From NCBI GenBank assembly GCA_964432595.1, contig CAYSOF010000005.1, forward strand, positions 124,001-188,000: a stretch of 64,000 nt of DNA. The letters are read 5' to 3'. Positions 18,301-27,926 of this stretch are shown here, one piece after another. The stretch is from DASYLJ01 sp964432595 (lineage in GTDB: Bacteria > Desulfobacterota > Binatia > DP-6). The translations under genes were made by a program, and so were the position numbers. Every line of letters begins with the position of its first letter. The first letter of the stretch is position 1. The notes below the pieces were generated by a model. It ran no database searches and was not told the DNA's origin. It saw only the letters and a list, made by a program, of their open reading frames with translations.

Positions 18301-18669
18301 GTGTGGGTCGGCATCATCGCGTTGCTCGGCGTCGACGCGGAGACGGGTCAGGTGATGCTGCTCTACCTCGACACGACGTTCGACCGGTATCGCGAGGAAG
18401 GGCGCATGCGGTCCCCGGCCGACCTCTTCGCCGCCATCCACGAGGGTGCCGTGCAGCGCATCCGGCCGAAGACCATGACCGTCGCGACCGACATGATCGG
18501 CCTGCTGCCGCTCCTGTGGGCGACGGGCACCGGCGCCGACGTCACCCGCCGGCTCGTCGCGCCCCTGATCGGCGGCATCGGCGTGAGCTTCCTGCTCGAG
18601 CTGCTGGTGTATCCGGTGCTGTTCCTGCTCGCGAAACGCTGGCAGCTACGGAGCGACTGGCAACGCTGA
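15313..18669 (+). CDS. Heavy-metal RND efflux pump, Cu/Ag type (CusA-like), with an inserted metal-motif segment
   Basis: The product is 1118 aa with 12 transmembrane helices in the RND pattern. The TM4 signature IGVMVDSGVVMIENAHKHLE matches the Cu/Ag (HME4) class rather than the Zn/Co/Ni class. TM10-12 contain ALLGVDAETGQVMLLYLD and TVATDMIGLLPLLW. An insertion of ~50 residues (about 147-200) sits in the first periplasmic loop between GVGWVYQYVL and LRSLQDWYLRYPL. It carries C150xxH153P and PGTC188PLDG, the pattern of the metal-binding domain in the partner adaptor but with the last Cys replaced by Asp191. The pump extrudes periplasmic or cytosolic Cu(I)/Ag(I) through the CusC-like channel. 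It is the third gene of a coupled cassette (ATGA overlap). Confidence 0.93.
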   Translation: MIAALIALAVRHRVLVLLVTALLVALGLWSTRTIRLDAIPDLSDVQVIVVTEFPGQNPQVIDDQVTYPLASAMLAVPGSTFVRGYSMFELSFVYVLFEDGTDPYWARSRVLEYLNFARDRLPAGVQPRLGPDATGVGWVYQYVLYPGWYCADHPRGIWHDEANDRWYATADAAPGLVRVRGFEAPGTCPLDGSPLVSANLDLAQLRSLQDWYLRYPLTAVAGVSEVATIGGFVKQYQVVLAPERLQSYGLALDDVTSAIERSNVDVGGSVVEMSEHEYMVRSRGYLRGLDDLRLVVVGTGERGTPILLGDVATLEIGGEMRRGIGELDGRGEAVGAVVVARYGENALQVIRDAKAKLAELEEGLPPGVFVRTTYDRSALIERAVDTLRDAVIEQLVLTALICVAFLGHVRSALVAIIVLPIGLLVSLLVMQLLGINANIMSLGGLALAIGVMVDSGVVMIENAHKHLERENERVARGEPPRGQLAVVLEAAQEVGPSLFFSLLVITVAFLPIFVLGDQSGRLFKPLAYTKTFAIAAGAILGVTVVPVLMVYLVRGRIPDEQRNPLNRLSMRLYDPAFRLVMRHPAATLVVTLLLGLSALYPLSQLGEEFMPSLEEGDLLYMPTTDPSISVTKSKELLQQTDRLIKTFPEVASVHGKIGRADSATDPAPLSMIETVVQLHTDPAKWRTRRVGDWWPRERRITTDELKYGWTDPDGTRHPGLNEAVAFPGVANAWPYPIENRINMLATGIKTPVGIKIMGPDLQTLSDIAERTASALRTVPGTLSAYPERTVGGYYLDVDVDRAAAARYGLTTGDVQDTIQTAIGGMTVTTTVEGLERYPLNVRYARELRDDVPSLRQVLVATKTGGPVPLGQLADVRITAGPPMIRSENAQRTAWIFVDIAGRDLGGYVREAKRVAEAQAPMPPGYTRVWSGRFEYLEQANARLRVVIPITLALIVLLLYVATQSWLRVGIILLAVPFSMIGAFWFLWLLDYDMSLAVWVGIIALLGVDAETGQVMLLYLDTTFDRYREEGRMRSPADLFAAIHEGAVQRIRPKTMTVATDMIGLLPLLWATGTGADVTRRLVAPLIGGIGVSFLLELLVYPVLFLLAKRWQLRSDWQR

Positions 18670-18773
18670 TGTCGCGTCCGCGGCACGGCACCCGGTCCCC
18701 CCGGACGGCACGCACGGCGGCCCGCCGGCCCCGCGCACGCGCGCCGCCGCGACGGCGCGCCGGCCGCCTCGAA

Positions 18774-18810
18774 CCGCATGCGCTGCGACCAACCGCTCCG
18801 GCGCATGCGG
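18774..18810 (+). other. 9-bp inverted repeat in the pump to small-protein gap
   Basis: CCGCATGCG at 18774-18782 and its exact complement at 18802-18810 are separated by 19 bases, in the 179-base gap after the RND pump gene. TTCGAA occurs twice just downstream (about 18819 and 18831). It could be a processing or attenuation hairpin that separates expression of the pump from the small periplasmic protein. The function is unproven. Confidence 0.4.
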
Positions 18811-18848
18811 CAATGACGCTTCGAACTGTCTTTCGAATGGAGGGTACG

Positions 18849-19205
18849 ATGATCCGGATTCGCACGATGATCGGAATGGCGCTGTTGGGCGTGACCGTCG
18901 CGGTCGTCCCCACGGTGCGGACGCACGCCGCCGACGCGGACCTGGCCGCGAAGGTGCAGTCGGCCAAGACGGCGGCGGACCACGAGGCGCTCGCCACGGA
19001 CTACGACGCGCGGGCCACGGCCGCCACACAGAACGCGGCGATGCACCGCAGGATGTCCGAGAGCTACAAGGCGATCGCCAGGGCCGCCGGCCGTGCGGGT
19101 GAAATGCCGCAGCACTGCGAGACCCTGGCCAAGGGCTTCGACGCCGAGGCCGAGCAGTACAAGGCGATGGCGCAGACGCATCGCGACATCGCGAAGACGA
19201 TGTAG
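18849..19205 (+). CDS. Small periplasmic helical protein of the metal-efflux operon
   Basis: The product is 118 aa from ATG 18849, with GGAGGG four bases before the start. A signal peptide (MIGMALLGVTVAVVPTVRTHA) precedes an all-helical mature part rich in Met and His: HEALATDY, AMHRRMSESYKAIARAAG, MPQHCETLAKGFDAEAEQY, AMAQTHRDIA. Its regular helix-turn-helix spacing and single Cys in PQHCETL are seen in small proteins found beside heavy-metal RND operons in Gram-negative bacteria. The function is not established, and a metal-buffer or stress role is inference. It is followed at once by a GC-rich hairpin, so it is probably the last gene of the operon. Confidence 0.72.
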   Translation: MIRIRTMIGMALLGVTVAVVPTVRTHAADADLAAKVQSAKTAADHEALATDYDARATAATQNAAMHRRMSESYKAIARAAGRAGEMPQHCETLAKGFDAEAEQYKAMAQTHRDIAKTM

Positions 19206-19216
19206 CGCGCGCCTCT

Positions 19217-19249
19217 CGCGGGCGGCGGCTCATCGCGCCGCCGCCCGCG
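19217..19249 (+). terminator. GC-rich hairpin ending the metal-efflux operon
   Basis: CGCGGGCGGCGG (19217-19228) pairs exactly with CCGCCGCCCGCG (19238-19249) around a 9-base loop, beginning 12 bases after the stop of the small periplasmic gene. No T-run follows. The stem strength and position favour a terminator or an mRNA-stabilising end. Confidence 0.55.
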
Positions 19250-19257
19250 CACGCGCC

Positions 19258-19285
19258 TTGACATCGCGGCTGAGCAGGCTAGTGC
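19258..19285 (+). promoter_or_regulatory. Candidate sigma-70 promoter for the L,D-transpeptidase gene
   Basis: A perfect TTGACA (19258-19263) is followed after 16 bases by TAGTGC (19280-19285), a weak -10. The ATG lies at 19292, so if this promoter is used the message would be nearly leaderless; no purine-rich ribosome site is seen before the ATG, which fits. Confidence 0.4.
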
Positions 19286-19291
19286 AGCCGC

Positions 19292-20260
19292 ATGCGGCGG
19301 CTGGGCGTGGTGGTGGTGATGGCGGTCCTCGCGACGGCGTGCGCGAAACGGGCGCCGCTGCCGCCGGCGTTCCCGCCGTGGAACGAAGCAGGCTTCGCGA
19401 CGAAGGCGACCCCGGCGTACACGATCCCGACCCCGGCGAAGGGCAAGCCCGCCGAGGTGTCCGTCATCGGCACGATGCGGACGTACACCATCCGCGACGG
19501 CGACACGCTGATGGACGTCGCGCGCTGGTTCGACCTCGGCTTCAACGAGATCGTCGACGCCAACCCGGACGTCGACGAATGGGTGCCGACGGTCGGCTCG
19601 ACGATCGTCATCCCGACGCAGTGGGTGCTGCCCTGCTGCACGTACCAGGGGATGGTCGTGAACATCCCCGAGATGCGGCTCTACTGGTACCAGCCCATGC
19701 CCGGCAATCCGAAGGTGACGATGGTGCGGACCTTCCCGGTCGGCCTCGGGCGCGACGACCGTCGCACGCCGCAGAAGGCGTTCACGATCGTCGGCAAAAC
19801 GAAGAACCCGACCTGGAACATTCCGCCGCGCATCCGCGCCGACCGCATCCGCGACCAGGGCGACAAGCGCAGCATGATCCCGGGCGGCCATCCCGACAAT
19901 CCGCTCGGCCGCCATCGCTTCGACCTCGACATCTCGCCGTACGCCATCCACGGCACGAACATCCCGTGGGGCGTCGGCATGAACGTCAGCAACGGCTGTG
20001 CGCGCCTCTATCCCGAGGACATGGACCGTCTCTTCCCGCTCGTCCCCGTCGGCACGACGGGCGCGTTCGTCTACCAGCCCGTGAAGGTCGGCCGGCGCGA
20101 CGGTCGCGTGTGGGTGGAGGCGCATCGCGACGTCTACAAGCGCGGGGACGCGCTGCCCGCGTCGTCGCGCGCGCTCGGGCTGACGCCCACCGACGCGACG
20201 GTGCGCGCCACGATGAAGGCGCGCCAGGGCGTTCCGGTCGCGCTGCCCGCGCGGTCGTGA
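19292..20260 (+). CDS. LysM L,D-transpeptidase (YkuD) lipoprotein
   Basis: The product is 322 aa with an N-terminal lipobox (LATAC17). A LysM-type domain (YTIRDGDTLMDVARWFDLGFNEIVDANPD, about 65-108) is followed by a YkuD catalytic domain with the signature HGTN...SNGCAR (His220, Cys236). Family knowledge: the enzyme forms 3-3 cross-links or attaches proteins to peptidoglycan in the periplasm, using a catalytic Cys and surviving beta-lactams other than carbapenems. The CC pair at 115-116 before the catalytic domain is unusual. The gene stands alone between the efflux operon and the two-component cluster. Confidence 0.92.
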   Translation: MRRLGVVVVMAVLATACAKRAPLPPAFPPWNEAGFATKATPAYTIPTPAKGKPAEVSVIGTMRTYTIRDGDTLMDVARWFDLGFNEIVDANPDVDEWVPTVGSTIVIPTQWVLPCCTYQGMVVNIPEMRLYWYQPMPGNPKVTMVRTFPVGLGRDDRRTPQKAFTIVGKTKNPTWNIPPRIRADRIRDQGDKRSMIPGGHPDNPLGRHRFDLDISPYAIHGTNIPWGVGMNVSNGCARLYPEDMDRLFPLVPVGTTGAFVYQPVKVGRRDGRVWVEAHRDVYKRGDALPASSRALGLTPTDATVRATMKARQGVPVALPARS

Positions 20261-20391
20261 GCAGACGCCGTGTCGTCCGTCACGGGCGACGCGGACAATC
20301 CTGCGCCACCTCGCCACGATCCTGACGTCGGCAGGCGCCGTGCGCGGGGCGAAGCTCCCCGCGCCTCCACGCGCACGCGGGCGCACCCCAG

Positions 20392-20408
20392 GCGGCACGC
20401 CTCTTGCC
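20392..20408 (+). promoter_or_regulatory. Sigma-54 (-24/-12) promoter before the hybrid kinase operon
   Basis: The sequence CGGCACGCCTCTTGCC has the GG doublet (20394-20395) and GC doublet (20406-20407) exactly 10 bases apart and matches the consensus TGGCACG-N4-TTGC at all but the first base. Transcription would start near 20419, which rules out the earliest open start (TTG 20404) for the kinase. The operon encodes a sigma-54 activator, so autoregulation is likely. Confidence 0.72.
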
Positions 20409-20481
20409 TTTCCGTCGATGCAACGTGACCGTGCCCCATTCCTTCTTCGCAGGCGACGTGCTCGACGACGTCGGCACCCGC

Positions 20482-24424
<3,943 letters not shown>

Positions 24425-24425
<1 letters not shown>

Positions 24426-24434
24426 CAGGCCTGT
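24425..24434. promoter_or_regulatory. Palindrome, candidate activator (UAS) site
   Basis: ACAGGCCTGT is a perfect 10-bp palindrome overlapping the stop of the activator gene, about 75-90 bases upstream of the sigma-54 promoter at 24500. This is a usual distance for binding of NtrC-type activators. It is a single copy; assignment is by position only. Confidence 0.3.
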
Positions 24435-24441
24435 ACCGTGT

Positions 24442-24458
24442 CGGGGCGCCCTGCCCCG
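24442..24458 (+). terminator. Short GC hairpin after the activator gene
   Basis: CGGGGC (24442-24447) pairs with GCCCCG (24453-24458) around the loop GCCCT. It lies 17 bases after the activator stop. A TTTTT run occurs only at about 24492, too far for a classical terminator, so the call is weak. Confidence 0.35.
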
Positions 24459-24499
24459 GGCCCGCTTCGGACGGCCTACGCCGGGCCTGCGTTTTTCGG

Positions 24500-24515
24500 T
24501 GGCACGTCACCTGCT
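24500..24515 (+). promoter_or_regulatory. Sigma-54 (-24/-12) promoter before the stand-alone receiver
   Basis: TGGCACGTCACCTGCT matches TGGCACG-N4-TTGCW at all but one base; GG (24501-24502) and GC (24513-24514) are exactly 10 bases apart. The predicted transcription start near 24526 leaves a short leader carrying GGAGG (24529-24533). This links the receiver gene to the sigma-54 activator encoded just upstream. Confidence 0.75.
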
Positions 24516-24538
24516 CATAGGACGGAGCGGAGGTGGAC

Positions 24539-25000
24539 ATGCACGACGAGCTCGCCATCGATTACCAGACCACCACCTGGGGTGCGGACCCCGAGCCTCG
24601 GCGGCTGCGCATCGCGGCGAGCCCGAACAAGTCGCGCGTCCTGGTGGCGGACGACGACCCGGACATGCGGCGGCTGCTCGGCGTCACCCTGCGCCGTGCG
24701 GGGTACGACGTCGTCGAGGCGCGCGACGGCGTCGACCTCCTCGATCAGATCGAGTCGACGATCGAACGGCGCGACTTCTTCAGCGTGATCGTCGCCGACA
24801 TCAACATGCCGGGCCTGAGCGGGCTCGACGTCCTCGCGGCGCTGCGCTGCACGACGTGGGCGACGCCGGTGATCCTGATCACCGCCTACGGCGATCCGGG
24901 GACCCGCAACGAGGCGAAGGACCTCGGCGCGGTCCTGCTCGAGAAGCCGCTGGACCTCGACGCGCTCCGCATCGCCGTGAAACGCGTCGTCGCACTCTAA
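24539..25000 (+). CDS. Stand-alone receiver-domain response regulator
   Basis: The product is 153 aa from ATG 24539, five bases after GGAGG; GTG 24533 lies inside the ribosome site. After a ~33-residue unstructured head, a single receiver follows with the acidic pair VADDDPDM, phospho-Asp in VIVADINMPGLSG, Thr in ILITAYG and Lys in LLEKPLD. There is no output domain, as in CheY/Spo0F-type proteins, so it may act as a phosphate shuttle or sink for the hybrid kinase-Hpt protein. Its own sigma-54 promoter suggests it is produced when the upstream activator fires, giving a feedback loop. That circuit is inference. Confidence 0.9.
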   Translation: MHDELAIDYQTTTWGADPEPRRLRIAASPNKSRVLVADDDPDMRRLLGVTLRRAGYDVVEARDGVDLLDQIESTIERRDFFSVIVADINMPGLSGLDVLAALRCTTWATPVILITAYGDPGTRNEAKDLGAVLLEKPLDLDALRIAVKRVVAL

Positions 25001-25002
25001 CG

Positions 25003-25096
25003 CGACCCCAAGACCATGTCTTGGGTCGGGAAACGCCAGTGTGACGCTGTCGGCTTCGGGCGACCTTCGTGCCGCGGCCGGCGAAGCCGGCGCGGC
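25003..25096 (+). terminator. Two strong hairpins after the receiver gene
   Basis: The first hairpin pairs CGACCCCAAGAC (25003-25014) with GTCTTGGGTCG (25018-25028) around CAT, with one bulged base, three bases after the receiver stop. The second pairs GCCGCGGCCGGC (25071-25082) with GCCGGCGCGGC (25086-25096) around GAA, also with one bulge. Neither has a T-run. The first is the better terminator candidate for the plus-strand receiver gene. Confidence 0.5.
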
Positions 25097-25134
25097 ATGC
25101 TGCTCCGACCGCGGTCCAGCTGACGTCGTCCCAC

Positions 25135-25163
25135 TCGGCCCCGAGACGAAGTCTCGGGGCCGA
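25135..25163 (-). terminator. Perfect 13-bp hairpin, terminator for the protease gene
   Basis: TCGGCCCCGAGAC (25135-25147) is followed by the loop GAA and its exact complement (25151-25163). It begins two bases past the stop of the minus-strand protease gene and can fold on either strand, so it probably ends both convergent transcripts. Confidence 0.62.
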
Positions 25164-25165
25164 CG

Positions 25166-26821
25166 TCATGGCGTGCCCTGGGCGCAGGCGCCGCCGAACG
25201 TGAGCGTGACGTCGGCTATCGTGGCGTCGATCAGCAGGCCGTTCGGGATGTCGCGCGCGGAGAGCCGCAGGTCCCAACGCACGCCGTCGAACCGCAGCGT
25301 GAGGCGGCGCAGCGGCCCGATCTTGCCGCGCCACTTGTAGATGCCGCGGTCGGGCCGCGATCGGCTCCAGCCGAGATCGTCGGCCGGGATCGTGAGCACC
25401 GCGGAGTCGACGCCGTCGTCGAGCGTCACCGCGAGCGGGCTCAGGCGGGGATCGATGCCGTCGTAGACGCCGACGACGTTCGGCACGGTCGCGCGCAACG
25501 TGACCGAGCGCCCGATGCGGAGCTTGTCGACGTCGAGGTCGCCTTCGCCGCACGTCGTGAGACACGTGCAGTCGCCGGCGCACCCGCCGACGCAGCTCCC
25601 GGATTCGGCGCCCTCGCACGCCTCGCCGCTCTCCCAGACGGCGTTGCCGCAGGTCGGCGCCGGCGTACCGAACGCGGTGGCCGTCAGCTGATAGGCGCCC
25701 GCGCCCGAGAAGCGCCGCACCATCACGTACCAGGGACCCGCCGCGGGCGACGCGAACTCGCACGCCCCGTACTGATTGCCGCCGTCCTGCTTGCAGTCGT
25801 AGGTCGTGGTCGTCGGCGGCGTGCCGGCACGCACGTAGAGATCGAAGTCGCTCGGCCCGTCGTCGACGGCATTCATGGTCACCCGCAGCAGCGCGCTGCC
25901 GGCCGTCACCGGGAAGGCATGCGTGCGGCTGACGCTGACGGTGCTGAGCGTGCCCTGCGCCGACATGACGGCGGTGCCCGCCGCGCCCGCCTGGTCGAGC
26001 GGACCGCAGGTCGTCGCCTCGAGGTCGGTGCCGGCGATGCCCTGGATGTACGCGGCATAGTGCGCGACGTTGACGTCGTAGCTGTGGTCGGTGGGCAGGC
26101 AGGTGCCGCTGTCGCCGCCCGACGTGATGCCGGCCACCACGGGACCGCTGCCGAGGTCGAGGAAGAGCGGCCCGCCGGAATCGCCGTTGCAGGTGTTGGC
26201 GCCCACGCCGGTGAAGTCCCAGCACAGGGACGTGAGGTCGGAGACGCCGCCGCTGCAGGCGGCCGTCGTGACGTTGCCGGCGCGCTTCAGGCCATAGTCG
26301 TACGATACGCCGCCGCTGCGCCCGAAGCCGACGATGGTTCCCGCCAGCCCCGGCAGGGGCAGCGTCTCGTTGATCGCGGTGGGTGCGACGCCGTTCACCG
26401 GCGCGCCGAGCGTCAGGACCGCGACGTCGGCGACGGGGAAGTCGTAGTCGGGATGCACGGCAATGCTCGACACCGAGACGAAGCCGGCATGCTGCAGGAA
26501 GACGAGGCTCTGCGACGGATCCGGCGCACCGGCGCCCTGGCAGTCCGGTCCGACCGTGTCGCATACGCAGTGCGCGGCGGTGAGAAACGTGTTGCAGCCG
26601 ATCAGGGTACCCGAGCACGACGCCGACGCGTTGGCGGTATCGTCGCCGGCGAGCAGCAAGCCCGTCGACGGAAAGGCCGACGTGAACGTGCCGTTGACGA
26701 TGCGCGGGCGCAGCAGGGAGGCCTTCGGGCGCTGCAGGCGGCGGCGCGCCTCGGCGGGCGTGGCGAGGGCGGCGGCGAGCGCCAACAGGGTCAGGACGGC
26801 CAGGGTTCCCGCTCGGCGCAT
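25166..26821 (-). CDS. Secreted trypsin-like serine protease with Cys-rich and C-terminal beta domains
   Basis: The product is 551 aa. ATG 26821 is chosen because GGAGG lies six bases upstream; ATG 26827 would overlap that site. Signal: MRRAGTLAVLTLLALAAALA. Mature protease begins near IVNGTFTSAFPSTG (residue 41). The catalytic triad is complete: His84 (LTAAHC), Asp132 (ADVAVLTL), Ser215 (CNGDSGGPL). A pre-peptidase-type beta domain follows (FDLYVRAGTPPTTTTYDC...GPWYVMVRRFSGAGAYQLTA in part), then a Cys-rich stretch (CGNAVWESGEAC, CVGGCAGDCTC) and a ~120-residue beta-rich tail. A paralogue with the same layout is at 39086-40699. Likely an extracellular degradative enzyme. Confidence 0.9.
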   Translation of the reverse strand: MRRAGTLAVLTLLALAAALATPAEARRRLQRPKASLLRPRIVNGTFTSAFPSTGLLLAGDDTANASASCSGTLIGCNTFLTAAHCVCDTVGPDCQGAGAPDPSQSLVFLQHAGFVSVSSIAVHPDYDFPVADVAVLTLGAPVNGVAPTAINETLPLPGLAGTIVGFGRSGGVSYDYGLKRAGNVTTAACSGGVSDLTSLCWDFTGVGANTCNGDSGGPLFLDLGSGPVVAGITSGGDSGTCLPTDHSYDVNVAHYAAYIQGIAGTDLEATTCGPLDQAGAAGTAVMSAQGTLSTVSVSRTHAFPVTAGSALLRVTMNAVDDGPSDFDLYVRAGTPPTTTTYDCKQDGGNQYGACEFASPAAGPWYVMVRRFSGAGAYQLTATAFGTPAPTCGNAVWESGEACEGAESGSCVGGCAGDCTCLTTCGEGDLDVDKLRIGRSVTLRATVPNVVGVYDGIDPRLSPLAVTLDDGVDSAVLTIPADDLGWSRSRPDRGIYKWRGKIGPLRRLTLRFDGVRWDLRLSARDIPNGLLIDATIADVTLTFGGACAQGTP

Positions 26822-26891
26822 GCGCATCCTCCGGAACCCGGTCCGGTACCAGCGTAGGGCCGCGAAGGTCAACAGGAAAAACGAATTCTTG

Positions 26892-27389
26892 CTACGGCCG
26901 CTCGCGGGTCCGGCGCCGGATCGGGGCCCCCTGCCACCGCCGCTCCGCGGTCCGACGCCGTCCGCCGAGGCGGGTGGTCAAGGACGGCGTCCCGGTGATG
27001 ATATCCGCCAGCATGGTGCGGTCGAGCACCTGCAGGAACGCACCGCGGGCCTCATGGAGGGTGCGCTCCAGCAGACAGGCGCCCGTCAGCGGGCACGTGC
27101 TCGTGGCGCGGTCGAAGCACTCCAGCAGGTTCAGGGTCGGCTCCGTGTAGCGCACGACGGCGCCGACGCTCAGCTGCCGCGGCGAGCGCGCCAGCTCGAG
27201 CCCGCCGGCACGGCCGCGGTGCGATCGCACGAACCCGCCGCGCGCCAGCGCCTTCGCCACCTTGGCGACGTGATGCGGCGACACCTGATACGCGGCCGCG
27301 ATCTCGCCGACGGAGATCAGGCGATCGTCATGCGAGCCGAGGTACATCAGCGTGCGCAGCGCGTAGTCGGAGTAGATCGTGAGTTGCAC
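26892..27389 (-). CDS. Rrf2-family repressor, NsrR-like
   Basis: The product is 165 aa from GTG 27389 (VQLTIYSDYALRTLMYLG), matching the usual NsrR start. The winged helix-turn-helix is ISVGEIAAAYQVSPHHVAKVAKALARGGFVRSHRGRAGG in pieces. The three Fe-S Cys have NsrR spacing: ECFD...TCPLTGAC. The C-terminal ~30 residues are Arg-rich and longer than in NsrR. Family knowledge: NsrR is a [4Fe-4S] or [2Fe-2S] nitric-oxide-sensitive repressor of NO-detoxifying genes. It is divergent from a globin gene across 117 bases holding an inverted repeat, as expected for a repressor controlling a NO-binding haemoglobin. Confidence 0.88.
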   Translation of the reverse strand: MQLTIYSDYALRTLMYLGSHDDRLISVGEIAAAYQVSPHHVAKVAKALARGGFVRSHRGRAGGLELARSPRQLSVGAVVRYTEPTLNLLECFDRATSTCPLTGACLLERTLHEARGAFLQVLDRTMLADIITGTPSLTTRLGGRRRTAERRWQGAPIRRRTRERP

Positions 27390-27437
27390 GGGCGCATCGT
27401 AGGAAGCGCGCGGGCGCGCGACAAGCACCGCCCGCGT

Positions 27438-27488
27438 TTGCAACCTCGGGGCGCACCCGCTTAAAGTGGCCTGGCTTAGACCACTTTA
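27438..27488 (+). promoter_or_regulatory. Candidate promoter and NsrR-type operator for the globin gene
   Basis: TTGCAA (27438-27443), 17 bases, then TTAAAG (27461-27466) make a plausible -35/-10 pair. The inverted repeat TAAAGTGG (27462-27469) / CCACTTTA (27481-27488), spaced 11 bases, overlaps the -10. A repressor bound there would block the globin promoter. The 27-bp dyad is close in size to the 23-bp NsrR sites known in other bacteria. Confidence 0.6.
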
Positions 27489-27506
27489 CCGAATCGAGGA
27501 GGACCG

Positions 27507-27926
27507 ATGCCGCTGAACGCCGAAGTCCTGCGATCGAGCCTCGAGCTCGTCGTCTCCCGCCAGCCCGAGCTCACGCCCGGGTTCTACGAGCGCCTCTTCG
27601 CGCGCTACCCGCAGGTGCGGCCGCTGTTCGGCCGCAACGCGGCCGAGGCGCAGCAGAAGATGCTGCAGGACGCGATCGTCGCGGTGGTCGACCACGCCGA
27701 GGACGCGGAATGGCTCGGCTCGACGTTGCGCGCGATGGGCCGCACGCATCGCGACTACGGCGTGACCGCCGAGATGTACCCGTGGGTCGGCGAGTGCCTA
27801 CTCGACACGCTGGCCCACGTCGCCGGCGACGACTGGTCCCCCGAGATCGCGAAGGCGTGGACGGACGCCTACGGCGCGATCCAGGCGCTCATGCTCGAGG
27901 GCGCCGCGCTCGACGCCGCGTCCTAA
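27507..27926 (+). CDS. Single-domain globin
   Basis: The product is 139 aa from ATG 27507 with GAGGAGG before it. It matches flavohaemoglobin-type globin domains: LELVVSRQPELTPGFYERLFARYP, distal region QQKMLQDAIVAVV, proximal His in MGRTHRDYGV, and YPWVGECLLDTL. No reductase domain is attached. Family knowledge: such single-domain globins bind O2/NO and can act as NO dioxygenases using an outside reductase. The NsrR-like repressor next door supports a role in NO defence. The stop overlaps that of the convergent MFS gene by 4 bases. Confidence 0.9.
   Translation: MPLNAEVLRSSLELVVSRQPELTPGFYERLFARYPQVRPLFGRNAAEAQQKMLQDAIVAVVDHAEDAEWLGSTLRAMGRTHRDYGVTAEMYPWVGECLLDTLAHVAGDDWSPEIAKAWTDAYGAIQALMLEGAALDAAS

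Noticed and set aside
14536..18441. About 1300-codon minus-strand frame opposite the metal-efflux genes
   Set aside because: Composition is low-complexity Arg/His/Asp/Glu typical of antisense frames in high-GC DNA; the plus strand encodes a clear RND pump.
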